A stretch of DNA of 64,000 nucleotides. It comes from Nitrospirales bacterium (GTDB lineage Bacteria; Nitrospirota; Nitrospiria; Nitrospirales; UBA8639). The position numbers and the translations under genes were made by a program. Within the stretch, counting starts at the first letter, position 1. Every line of letters begins with the position of its first letter. A model generated the notes under the pieces. It had not been told where the DNA came from and made no database searches. It saw only the letters and a list, made by a program, of their open reading frames with translations. Shown here piece after piece: positions 52,982 to 61,471 of the stretch. The DNA lies in assembly GCA_029261295.1 (NCBI GenBank), contig JAJDBP010000016.1, positions 16,068 through 80,067 on the forward strand, read 5' to 3'.

Positions 52982-53584
52982 TCACTGTGAAGATGAAAAC
53001 TCCCTAGAGGCTTCGTGGATGATGACAATAGCAGACCAAACGAACAGAGTGGCGATCAAGAGACCGATTGCAATATCTGGCCATGGGGAACTGAAGAGGT
53101 AAACCATAAGAGCTGCAACAAGGACGCCCGTATTGCCAATGACATCATTGCGAGAACATATCCATGCAGATCGCATATTAATATCATCATGCTGGTGTTG
53201 CCGGAGGAGCAGAAGACAGATGAGATTGGCAGCAAGCGCCATTACTCCTACCACACCCATCATCTCGGCAATGGGTAGGAAGCCATGCACAGTTTTGAAG
53301 ACCACGTGAGCTAAGACACCTATGCCAAATACGGCCATGATGACACCTTTAAGCAAGGCCGCACGCCCAAGCCATACTGAACTTCGTCCAATCACATAAA
53401 GACTAAATCCATAGACAATGGCATCGCCTAACATATCAACTGAGTCGGCAAGAAGGGAGGTGGAATGGATCAGGAGGCCCGCAATGGCCTCCAGAAGAAA
53501 CATACTCATATTTATCCAGAGTACGATCCGGACCACGCGACGCTGCTGTTCTGAAATGGTCCTGACCCTGCAACATTCGTCCAT
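52982..53584 (-). CDS. Short cation-efflux (CDF) family transporter
   Basis: 200 residues with about six membrane helices. The metal-site motifs are SLLADSVDMLGDAIVYG (DxxD and Asp54 in helix 2) and RNDVIGN in helix 5, where canonical zinc carriers have HxxxD and this one has Asn/Asp. The cytoplasmic C-terminal domain of typical CDF proteins is absent, so it is a minimal form. It exports a divalent cation from the cytosol. Its neighbour is an uptake operon for a divalent metal. Confidence 0.85.
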   Translation of the reverse strand: MDECCRVRTISEQQRRVVRIVLWINMSMFLLEAIAGLLIHSTSLLADSVDMLGDAIVYGFSLYVIGRSSVWLGRAALLKGVIMAVFGIGVLAHVVFKTVHGFLPIAEMMGVVGVMALAANLICLLLLRQHQHDDINMRSAWICSRNDVIGNTGVLVAALMVYLFSSPWPDIAIGLLIATLFVWSAIVIIHEASREFSSSQ

Positions 53585-53827
53585 TCGCCAATTCTAGCAA
53601 AGCTAACAACTTTTTTTCAGTCACAGAGGCAAGTAAGGAATTGATCGCCTCCTATGGCGCAACAAAGAGGCATGATTGAATGTGATCGGCCTCCTTCAAT
53701 GAACAGGAACGAAGGAAACAGGACAAAGCAGCTGGGGCACAGTCAGTGGGCCTACGTGAGGAAAGTCACACCTGGTGAAGACTTTAGGTTGGTGCCAGGT
53801 TTAGAAAATCCTATTTGCATGGGTTGC

Positions 53828-55183
53828 TTATTTGTTCTTTTCGTCTTTCCATTCCGCTAAATAATTCACCATGATGTTCAATGCGGAAGCGCTCATTTTG
53901 GTTCCGTAATCATGGGGCATCACATTTCCTTCATACCCACCAACCACATAGACACCGGGGCTTAGAATAGATTCTCGGATGTATTCCTTGGCAGTCGTGG
54001 CTGTTCCCGAATAGTTCGGGTCTTCCAGTCGTTTGGGGGCATTTGTTTTCATTGTTAATTGTGGGCCAACGTTTCTTCGCCCTAATTGAATTCCTGGAAT
54101 TCTATGACAATTGATACACTGAGTTTTCACAAACATCGTCTCAATCGTTTCTTCACCTGTTACCAGGACTTTTTTTGATATCGCGTTTTTAGTAGGAGGT
54201 TCATCATCATGAGGATTAAAGGGTGTTTTCTTTTTGACGATGTCTGATTCGGGAATAAATTTTCGATACGCGGCTTCAATTGTTTCAGGAGACGGAGGAA
54301 TTTCTCCCTCTCGAACAAATAACCATGTCTGAATGGCCATCATTTCTTCAATAGATAGACTGATCGGTGGCTTGTGAATTCTAGGCATATAACTATGCGG
54401 TTCAATGTCGTCACCGAAGTGGCAATTCCATCCGGCCACAATATAACAATCAGGGCAAACATGTGATTCTGCAATATATTCAACAGATGTTTCATGAAGT
54501 CGTTTACGTGCGGTTATCCCCCATAAATTCGGCGCTCGTTCAGCATAAAACCCTTGTTTGAAACCATGGCACAAGGGGCATTGCCCTCTACCAATGGCTC
54601 CTTGAACTTCACTTTTCCCTAGTCCACCGAAAATGATTTTTTCCCCTTCATCAGCTAACTGTTGAGGTGTCATGCTATAGGCGTTGAGAGGAATGTGTGG
54701 AGTTGGGAAGCCTCCTTCCACTTGAGGGAGCCAGTTTCCAAAGCCAGACAAAACGGCAGTGAGGAGAACCATTGTTCCACTGACTCTCAGAAGAGGACGA
54801 GCTTTTCCGAAGTATCCGGCTAACAGAAACGTAAGTGTGGCAAGGAGAAAAAGGGAGAGAGGAAGAAGCCCTGTCTTTTCAAAGAAATGAATCTTATAGT
54901 TCGCAATGGAAAACAGGAGCAGAGAGTAGGCCAAGAACGCGACCAGGCCTTTGGTCATCCACTGTGTCCTGGAAGCATGAGTGCCCTTAGCAAAACTAAT
55001 CCAAAGAAGAAGCCCAAGAAACCCGAGACCTCCAGGCCAACCAAATTGAAAAGCTTCGGATGTGATTTGTGACAGTGAGGAATGAGGAAGAAACACCAGC
55101 TGAAGCAGAATCGCTCCCAGTGCCAAGGTAATCAAGCAAGTCGCCCAGCTCCACCCATGTTGGAAGTATCCCTGCTTCATCAT
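53828..55183 (-). CDS. Membrane-anchored dihaem cytochrome c
   Basis: 451 residues. Four hydrophobic segments (about 14-32, 48-66, 80-94 and 107-123) and one near 132-150 are followed by a large periplasmic domain. Two haem-binding motifs, CPLCH at 202-206 and CINCH at 356-360, are clear, with Met residues near 266 (SYMPRIH) and 413 (VMPHDYG) as candidate axial ligands. A CPDC pair at 243-246 without a following His could bind a metal or form a disulfide. It should carry electrons between a membrane oxidoreductase and periplasmic carriers. Confidence 0.9.
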   Translation of the reverse strand: MMKQGYFQHGWSWATCLITLALGAILLQLVFLPHSSLSQITSEAFQFGWPGGLGFLGLLLWISFAKGTHASRTQWMTKGLVAFLAYSLLLFSIANYKIHFFEKTGLLPLSLFLLATLTFLLAGYFGKARPLLRVSGTMVLLTAVLSGFGNWLPQVEGGFPTPHIPLNAYSMTPQQLADEGEKIIFGGLGKSEVQGAIGRGQCPLCHGFKQGFYAERAPNLWGITARKRLHETSVEYIAESHVCPDCYIVAGWNCHFGDDIEPHSYMPRIHKPPISLSIEEMMAIQTWLFVREGEIPPSPETIEAAYRKFIPESDIVKKKTPFNPHDDEPPTKNAISKKVLVTGEETIETMFVKTQCINCHRIPGIQLGRRNVGPQLTMKTNAPKRLEDPNYSGTATTAKEYIRESILSPGVYVVGGYEGNVMPHDYGTKMSASALNIMVNYLAEWKDEKNK

Positions 55184-55399
55184 ACACCTCCCGGTTTATG
55201 TCTATGAGAGTGTGTGTTCGTGTTTGCAGTATATTGTCCCCAAGGACAGCACGGATATAGGACTTTTGGGGTAGGGCAAAATAAGAAACAGAGCAGCTGG
55301 TTCTCAGACAGTGAGTCTGGGGAGAAAAGTTCTTCTAGGTAGGGCGTGAGAAGAAAAAGGCCCGGATATGAATCGATGATTGTAAAGCGTCGGTGATAA

Positions 55400-56734
55400 T
55401 TATCCCGATGCGCTCCCTGCGTTCCTGCAGGGATTCGTATCTTGGACTCGAACGAACTCATAGAGGAACTTCATGAAGAATTCTGGTTCCCAGATTCCGG
55501 AGTGCCCAGAGATGATTTCGTCGTCAACAATGACGTTGTAGTACGGATTCATCTGCCGATTCCGCATGAGTTCGAGTTTCTTCGGGAGTTCTTTTCTCTT
55601 CAAAATCACATCCTCGACGTGCCAGGATTGTTCCCTCGGGTCCTCCCGGAATTTCTTCCACCCACACCCGGCATCGACTTGAGACGTTTGAGTCTTGCTT
55701 TCAGACTTGAGACTCAATTCGTGGGTCTGGTAGTCAGTATAGTGTCCGACTGTAGTCCGATCTAGGTCAGGTTGCTCGGGATAAATATCGGTGTTGTACT
55801 TGTTAAAAATACTTGAGAGATATCGTCCAATTGGAAAGGCCCATTTCGTGGCGAGGTCGGTCTTAGAAGTAAAGATAGCTAGAATCGGGCTCTGCTTTTC
55901 TGGGAAATTCATGCCAGCGGCCTTATCGTGGAGTGCCGTAAAACGTGCAGCCTCGAATGCTGGGTTTACGAGAATGACGAGATCTCCTACCGTTCGAGGC
56001 ACGCTGGAAGGCTTTCCAGTCGATTTCTTGATGGATTGGTAGGCCGCGTCTTTCATCAATAACTGTTGGGTGGCGCTATAGATCAAGGCCCCACCGAAGC
56101 TATGTCCGATGAGGATTAGACGGCTATTGTTGTTTCTGCCACCTGCCTTGATTTTTCCTAGGTCAGTGAGAACCTCTGTCGCTCCATGTTGACCTACATG
56201 TTCTGCTCGGTCCTTGCGGTTCCAGAACGAGGCTTCTCTAAACAGCGGGATTGTCGCCGACAACCCCCGCCATGCGAGAAAGACTCCAACGACCTTCCGG
56301 GTGTTGCCAGCCTCCCGGTCGCCCTTCGCAATTTTTTGCAACAGTGCTTGAAAGTTCGACAGATTTTGATTTTCAGGTGCAGCGTTGTTCAGCCACCCAT
56401 GGGCGAAGACGACCGTGAGCGTGCCCTGCGTTTGAGTCAACACACGGATTCTGTCTAAGATCTCGTCTTTAAATTTCCGATTCTGCAGAGTTCCCTGGTC
56501 GTCAAACTCAATGATTCCAATAGGAATGTGATGGTCGCGGCTGTTGGGAAACTTAGGATCGGGCACAAGGAAATACGCATCCGATCCACATTCCGAGGGG
56601 CTGGTCTCAGAGGGACGATTCTGCTCGACGCAGAGCTGCTTACTTGATGAGATCTGTCCAGTTCGATACGGTCCGATTTGGGCACAACCGCTGATGACGA
56701 TGCAAACCAACAGAGTCGTCAACAAATTTTTCAT
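55400..56734 (-). CDS. Alpha/beta-hydrolase lipoprotein
   Basis: 444 residues. Lipobox VISGC puts the lipidated Cys at residue 17. The hydrolase core has VVFAHGWLN near 108-116 (oxyanion region), VVGVFLAWRGLS and the nucleophile elbow GHSFGGA with Ser212, followed by VNPAFEA (acid). GGG-type loops follow. It is likely an envelope esterase or lipase. A GGAG site precedes the ATG. Its substrate is unknown. It may be a functional analogue of the DUF2235 lipoprotein at 40555-41865. Confidence 0.82.
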   Translation of the reverse strand: MKNLLTTLLVCIVISGCAQIGPYRTGQISSSKQLCVEQNRPSETSPSECGSDAYFLVPDPKFPNSRDHHIPIGIIEFDDQGTLQNRKFKDEILDRIRVLTQTQGTLTVVFAHGWLNNAAPENQNLSNFQALLQKIAKGDREAGNTRKVVGVFLAWRGLSATIPLFREASFWNRKDRAEHVGQHGATEVLTDLGKIKAGGRNNNSRLILIGHSFGGALIYSATQQLLMKDAAYQSIKKSTGKPSSVPRTVGDLVILVNPAFEAARFTALHDKAAGMNFPEKQSPILAIFTSKTDLATKWAFPIGRYLSSIFNKYNTDIYPEQPDLDRTTVGHYTDYQTHELSLKSESKTQTSQVDAGCGWKKFREDPREQSWHVEDVILKRKELPKKLELMRNRQMNPYYNVIVDDEIISGHSGIWEPEFFMKFLYEFVRVQDTNPCRNAGSASG

Positions 56735-57035
56735 ATCCGCTACTCCGAGTTAAAGAATGGTGCCGTCCGGGAAAGATACTGGACAGATCAAATGAGAAAT
56801 TGATACAGACCGAATTTCCTTCCGTTCTCACCCAAAGACTACACTACTCCATTCTCTGAAATACTTCAAAGGGTAAGAATTCATTCCCAACCTCATTTTC
56901 CCAACCTGGGGAAATGAGGTTTAAAATGATAAGAAGCCCAGAGGAGTTATTCGACCATAAAGACAGCTTGGCCAAAACGCACTCTTTGCTCTCTCTGAGA
57001 GCATTCCCTGCACAGCTTCCAAGCCCTTCTCAAAG
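56735..57035. other. Intergenic region with a long hairpin
   Basis: About 300 bases. AACCTCATTTTCCC (56889-56902) and GGGGAAATGAGGTT (56908-56921) form a stem of about 13 pairs with one mismatch and a five-base loop, 114 bases beyond the stop of the Sel1 gene. No T-run follows on the minus strand. Confidence 0.5.
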
Positions 57036-57890
57036 TCAGTAGCACCCTTTGCAGTTCTTCTCAATACATTCTCTAGCGAGTTGTTCTGCAAGGGTGATTT
57101 CAGCGGAAGACATGTTCTTTTCAACTTCACCTCTTATCTTCCTCGCATCCGCTCGTATCTCTCTCGCATAGACTTTTCCTGATGAGGCAGCAATGTTGAA
57201 CCACATATGCGCCCGGACATTGTCTTGAGGAACTCCTGTTCCCTTGGCGTACATTACACCCAAGTTGCTCTGAGCAAAGGCATGTCCCTGCTCAGCAGCA
57301 CGCTGATACCACTTGATCGCTTCTAGATAGTTCTGAGGCACCTCCTCGCCCCTGTGGTACATCACCCCCAGATTGCTTTGGGCATCAGTATGTCCCGCCT
57401 CGGCAGCCCGGTGATACCATCTGACCGCTTCCAGAGAGTCATGAGGCACGCCCTCTCCCCTGTGGTACATCACTCCCAGATTACTCTGGGCATCAGCATG
57501 GCCCTGCTCAGCAGCACATCGCCACCAGCGCGCCGCTGCCTCAGCATCTTGGGACACCCCTTCTCCCTTTTTATACATCATACCCAGAGCAAACTGGGCA
57601 GGGGCATGCCCCTGCCCGGCAGCACGGTGAAACCATTGCGCGGCCTCCTGATAGTCTTGAGGTATTCCCACGCCATTCGCGTACATCACACCAAGATCGT
57701 TCTGGGCAGAGGCATATCCTTTGTCAGCAAGTTGTCGGAACTCAAGGAGGGCGGTGGCGTAGTCCCCCTCTTTATACGCATGAACTCCCTTTTCAAATTC
57801 AGCATTCTTGGGCATGGTTGGTTTTGCAATCAGATGAACGAGCAGAGGCAGCAATCGTGGACACTCATATGATGCCGGAGATGGCATCAT
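57036..57890 (-). CDS. Sel1-repeat protein
   Basis: 284 residues with about five Sel1-like units of 36 residues, each with the pattern A-x-x-x-L-G-x-M-Y-x-x-G-x-G-V-P-Q-D (for example AQNDLGVMYANGVGIPQD, AQSNLGVMYHRGEGVPHD and AQSNLGVMYAKGTGVPQD). A TPR-like unit precedes them (GVHAYKEGDYATALLEF). The C terminus has a CxxxxCxxC cluster (CIEKNCKGC). Sel1 proteins are scaffolds in signalling and envelope stress. The start may instead be the ATG at 57815. Confidence 0.85.
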   Translation of the reverse strand: MMPSPASYECPRLLPLLVHLIAKPTMPKNAEFEKGVHAYKEGDYATALLEFRQLADKGYASAQNDLGVMYANGVGIPQDYQEAAQWFHRAAGQGHAPAQFALGMMYKKGEGVSQDAEAAARWWRCAAEQGHADAQSNLGVMYHRGEGVPHDSLEAVRWYHRAAEAGHTDAQSNLGVMYHRGEEVPQNYLEAIKWYQRAAEQGHAFAQSNLGVMYAKGTGVPQDNVRAHMWFNIAASSGKVYAREIRADARKIRGEVEKNMSSAEITLAEQLARECIEKNCKGCY

Positions 57891-58038
57891 ATAAGGTGTG
57901 CTATCTATGAAAGACTTTCAACAATATATATGGCCCGTTTCCCCCCTCAACCTGGGACGAGGCCGAGAGGTAAACCAGGGATTCGCCAGAGAACCCGGCG
58001 GCAATATGATCTGGAGCTCTACCCTGAATGAGGCTCGA

Positions 58039-58350
58039 TCAATTCAAATTGAACACATCTAATTTGGATTCCCCTTCTTGTTCAGGATGAATGAATGTAA
58101 ACCCCTTGGGTTCCTGGTAATCCAGGGTAATTCCTTGCATGCGCGAGGCACTCTGCCCTTCCACCGCCACGGTCAATCCTTGCACCTCTTGCACCTCGTC
58201 ATCGGGCTGAACCTTATCTTCAAGGGTAATGTTGTACGACAATCGGGTCTCGTCGAGGTCCCGCACCTTCAATCGGACAAAGGGGTCTTCCGGGTGTTCG
58301 AGGATTAATACCTTGAGCTTTGTCACAGCCTGTTCCGTAAGAAAAATCAT
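58039..58350 (-). CDS. A-type (HesB/IscA-fold) protein without cysteines
   Basis: 103 residues from the ATG at 58350, which has AAAGGA nine bases before it. The sequence follows the IscA/HesB pattern from MIFLTEQAVTKLKVLI through VRLKVRDLDETRLSYNITLED to the late strands QGITLDYQEPKGFTFIHPE. A-type carriers bind Fe-S clusters through three Cys, one in the middle and two (CGC) at the end. Here all are absent, and the protein has no Cys at all. It therefore cannot carry a cluster in the usual way. A regulatory or structural role is possible. Confidence 0.8.
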   Translation of the reverse strand: MIFLTEQAVTKLKVLILEHPEDPFVRLKVRDLDETRLSYNITLEDKVQPDDEVQEVQGLTVAVEGQSASRMQGITLDYQEPKGFTFIHPEQEGESKLDVFNLN

Positions 58351-58748
58351 ACCGACCATTCCTTTCAGCAAGGATTCCAAGTTGGAGTTTTCATGGGTAT
58401 TGTCGACTGAGGGAAAATTTTCACACTGAACAGACAATTCGCCTGAAGATAATCCACTGATGTGTCAGGGATAAGGTTACAGGCTCCACACGTAGACGGA
58501 ACCCAATTTTGATTAAGCTGACCATGCACTCATGAAGTAAGAGGAAATTTCACGGGTTTGTTGACGATAGACGGCTGTCAGAAAGCACAGCGCTCGCACA
58601 CATCGTTTCTCACAGTCGTGTTCTGCGTGTTCCATCTTGCGGCATCACGCAACGCATCAGTAGCAGACCGCAAGCGTCGCGAGTGGTTTGCTCGACGGCA
58701 TGTGCTTGTTGGGCGACATCTTACCATTCGCTAAGAATCTTGTGGGCG
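58351..58748. other. Intergenic region, no supported gene
   Basis: About 400 bases. Frames here and across 58683-59345 on the plus strand are antisense to the next gene. No repeats or T-tailed hairpins were seen. Confidence 0.4.
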
Positions 58749-59480
58749 TCATCGGCCTTCGTCTTCCTCGGCCACACCGACCACGAAGAGAACGGCATAG
58801 TCTTGCTTCTTGCAGCCCTCGACTTCAGGCATCGCTCCCCCTGGAGCGACCGGAAACGCAATCTTCTGCACGTTTGTCGGAGAACACGAACCATCACCGG
58901 TCGTCGGTGTATAGCGCGCGGAGCGGCACGCCAAGTGCGTCACGTCATAGAGCGTCGCGTGGTCATCCAGCTCCCAGCGCCTATTTCCATCCTTGTCAGC
59001 GGGATGAATAGTCAGCATAGTTGTGACCTCGCGGTCACCCGTGACCAGGTATTTCCCAGGAGGAGTCGGAAAACTCGGCTGCTCCATGATGAGGCCGTGT
59101 TCCTCCAGCCACCAGTTTGTGTGGTCGAAGGTCCAGCGTGCTGGGGCGACTCCACCCGCCTTCTCCAATTGCTCAAAGTTGTTCAACCGCACTCCCCGAG
59201 GGCCAGGATCCAAAGGCCAGAGACCCCACAACTGTGCGCCATTTCCAGAGGTTGCACCTGGAGAACCCAATGCGGCGATGTACTGCGTCGAAACGCGCTG
59301 AAACTTCGTCTGACCTCCGTCTGTGGCATAAACCGACGGACCTAAGGCGGCCATCATCAGGAGCAATGCCGTCGCAAGGCATGCGCAGCAAATTAGGAAC
59401 AATGTTCCGCGAGTTGCTAACAACGCAGTCCCTTGCTGTAAAGAGGTTCGCACTCTGAGTATCCTGAGATGTGAAATCAT
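58749..59480 (-). CDS. Exported conserved hypothetical protein
   Basis: 243 residues. A long signal or anchor with Cys pairs lies at about 26-46. The mature domain starts TKFQRVSTQYIAALGSPGATSGNGAQLWGLWPLDPGPRGV, followed by DHTNWWLEEHGLIMEQPSFPTPPGKYLVTGDREV and a Cys-containing end (GDGSCSPTNVQ...VEGC). The pattern is distinctive, but I know no function for it. Confidence 0.75.
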   Translation of the reverse strand: MISHLRILRVRTSLQQGTALLATRGTLFLICCACLATALLLMMAALGPSVYATDGGQTKFQRVSTQYIAALGSPGATSGNGAQLWGLWPLDPGPRGVRLNNFEQLEKAGGVAPARWTFDHTNWWLEEHGLIMEQPSFPTPPGKYLVTGDREVTTMLTIHPADKDGNRRWELDDHATLYDVTHLACRSARYTPTTGDGSCSPTNVQKIAFPVAPGGAMPEVEGCKKQDYAVLFVVGVAEEDEGR

Positions 59481-59802
59481 ATTTCGAATTTACTCCTCGG
59501 GCGGGCAAGTCACTTCACGAATAGGGTGGTTATGCAGCCTCACTAGGAATAGTCGGCCCACATGCCGAATTAGGTTACAAGTGGAACCTGCTTTAGATCA
59601 GTATTTGGGATTCACTAAGTTTCCATCACTACACATTTCCCGTTAGTCTTTCTTAACTACGTTTGTCCGCTCTGGGTCGATTTGAGACAGTAAGCATAAA
59701 AACTTGAATGTCTGCTTTCCATACAAACTGTAATTGCACCAAGTCAAATTTCTCGATGCACGTTAGAGTGGGACCTCAATAGAACACCCAGATATTAACC
59801 TC
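59481..59802. other. Intergenic region, no supported gene
   Basis: About 320 AT-rich bases with no protein-like frame, RNA gene or repeat recognised. Confidence 0.4.
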
Positions 59803-60015
59803 TCATTTAGTATACCTGTTCTTGTTCTTCCTGAATGTCATCCACAGAATGATTGAACCCACGAGGATTGCAGCCAATGAAAAAAGCATGATGGGGATAT
59901 TAATGGTCCCCGGAGCTTGCAGGTTCTCTAATCCAATCCCACCTCCAATCACGAGCAATAAAGCTCCCAGGAATATTCCAATCCCTTTTAGTATTATTGC
60001 GAAAATTTCCTTCAC
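59803..60015 (-). CDS. Small two-helix membrane protein
   Basis: 70 residues from a GTG. Two hydrophobic helices are at about 8-26 and 40-60, separated by a Gly-rich turn, with a basic tail (RKNKNRYTK). The positive-inside rule suits both ends in the cytosol. It could be real or a chance frame. Its composition favours real. Confidence 0.5.
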   Translation of the reverse strand: MKEIFAIILKGIGIFLGALLLVIGGGIGLENLQAPGTINIPIMLFSLAAILVGSIILWMTFRKNKNRYTK

Positions 60016-60326
60016 AGCGTTGCTCTGAGTGATCCAGATCCACTAACACCATACAAAATTGTGGAGAAGAAGGGAATGTGGCAAAGAATAATGGCAGGCC
60101 CACTTGCGGTGGACATTGTTGTGGGACTGCTCGAAAATGAGGATTGAATCCCAATGAACTATGTAAAGTTCACTAAGAATCAGAGCAGCTGTTTTATAGT
60201 CGGTGGGCGTGTGGGAGAAAACTCCTTGCCGGTGAAGGCTTTGCGAAAGTAGGTGGTTGAGCAAAACCTGTTATGGACCTGTTTCTGAGTAGTTAGTTTT
60301 TCCCTGACATTGCCTCGGATAACTTG
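60016..60326. other. Intergenic region, no supported gene
   Basis: About 310 bases with no protein-like frame or recognised repeat. The 73-codon minus frame near 60043-60264 is not convincing. Confidence 0.4.
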
Positions 60327-60659
60327 CTAGGAGATGCTCTTGGTATCAAAGACCAAAAGTATTTCGCCAATCTTCCCTTTTCGTAGTTTGAAGAACTGGG
60401 CGATCGTCAGACGTCCTGATGGTTTATGGTATTCATAGAAAATTGAAATACCGACCTCACTTTCCGCTATCTCCAGTATTTCGTATCGGCTTGGCTTGGG
60501 AGGGTTATCCCGAAGGGACTGAATATATTCGTCACGAGATTTGAACGTGTATAAAGGGCCGGTTAATTGAAAATCCGACGCCAAGACCGCCTCTACACCG
60601 CTGATATCCCCTTTGCAAAAACATGTCAGGTATTCGAGAACGATATCGCGATTCGTCAT
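60327..60659 (-). CDS. NTF2-fold (SnoaL-like) protein
   Basis: 110 residues from the ATG at 60659, which has GGGGAGAG upstream. The chain follows the SnoaL/NTF2 pattern: a first helix ([32 protein letters not shown]), then strands ([13 protein letters not shown]...[20 protein letters not shown]). It is a cytosolic small-molecule-binding or enzyme fold of unknown ligand. It is divergent from a second NTF2-fold gene 98 bases away. Confidence 0.75.
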   Translation of the reverse strand: MTNRDIVLEYLTCFCKGDISGVEAVLASDFQLTGPLYTFKSRDEYIQSLRDNPPKPSRYEILEIAESEVGISIFYEYHKPSGRLTIAQFFKLRKGKIGEILLVFDTKSIS

Positions 60660-60757
60660 GTATTCTCTCCCCAGTATGGCCATTCCCAGACTGCCTGAAT
60701 ACAATCTTCTCTATTATCCCTCAGATAATCAATGTCAAAAACAGGAGAACGACGGCT

Positions 60758-61144
60758 ATGACTGATCAACTAGAACAGAATAAGAAGAACGCGAAAGCCT
60801 TCTATGAGTTAATGTTTAACCAAGGGCAACCGGCCGAAGCGATTAAGCAATATGTGGGCGATACGTATATTCAACATAACCCGATGGTGGGCGATGGGAA
60901 GGATGCGTTCATCAAGTTCTTTGAAAAAAGCGCACGAGATTATCCTGAGAAGTGCGTCATGGTGAAACGTGCTTTAGCGGAAGGGAATTATGTGGTGTTG
61001 CATTGTCATCAAGAATGGCCTGGAGATGATGATTACGCCAGTATGGACATATTCCGTTTTGATAACCAGGGGAAAATTGTTGAACATTGGGATGTGCTAC
61101 AAATCATTCCAGAAACCTCAGCTCACGACAATACCATGTTTTAA
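60758..61144 (+). CDS. NTF2-fold (SnoaL-like) protein
   Basis: 128 residues from the ATG at 60758, with AGGAGA upstream. It has the SnoaL-type pattern: [47 protein letters not shown], then [21 protein letters not shown] and [22 protein letters not shown]. The HNP motif and the DxFR strand are typical of the predicted ester-cyclase/polyketide-cyclase-like group. Its substrate is unknown. Confidence 0.85.
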   Translation: MTDQLEQNKKNAKAFYELMFNQGQPAEAIKQYVGDTYIQHNPMVGDGKDAFIKFFEKSARDYPEKCVMVKRALAEGNYVVLHCHQEWPGDDDYASMDIFRFDNQGKIVEHWDVLQIIPETSAHDNTMF

Positions 61145-61471
61145 ATGAGATTGAGAGTGCCGAGACAGGTTCTTTCTTGGTTGTGCTTTCTCAGAGAAGT
61201 GGAGATCCAACGTTTAGTTAACAACAGATATGACCCGTATTCGTATTTAGCACACCAAAACCCGCCTCCGATATCAGCTGCATCAAAAAAAACATGAAGG
61301 TTGCACACGGGAAGCATTACAGGCTTTCTCGATGTGCCCGTGTTCGCTTCATTCAACATCTCCTATCAAATTATTATATAATTCGTCACTCGGTGTGGCA
61401 TATCCTGGAGAAGATCAAGCATTAGCAGTACGGATTAGTTTTAAAGCCTACGATAGGGGAAACTCATATTC
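61145..61471. other. Intergenic region before the SulP gene
   Basis: About 325 bases. A 72-codon minus-strand frame at 61141-61359 has no protein-like features. The right part is AT-rich and should hold the SulP promoter. Confidence 0.4.

Noticed and set aside
58683..59345. 220-codon plus-strand frame
   Set aside because: It is antisense to the exported hypothetical at 58749-59480, with Arg/Cys/His-rich composition typical of a reverse shadow.
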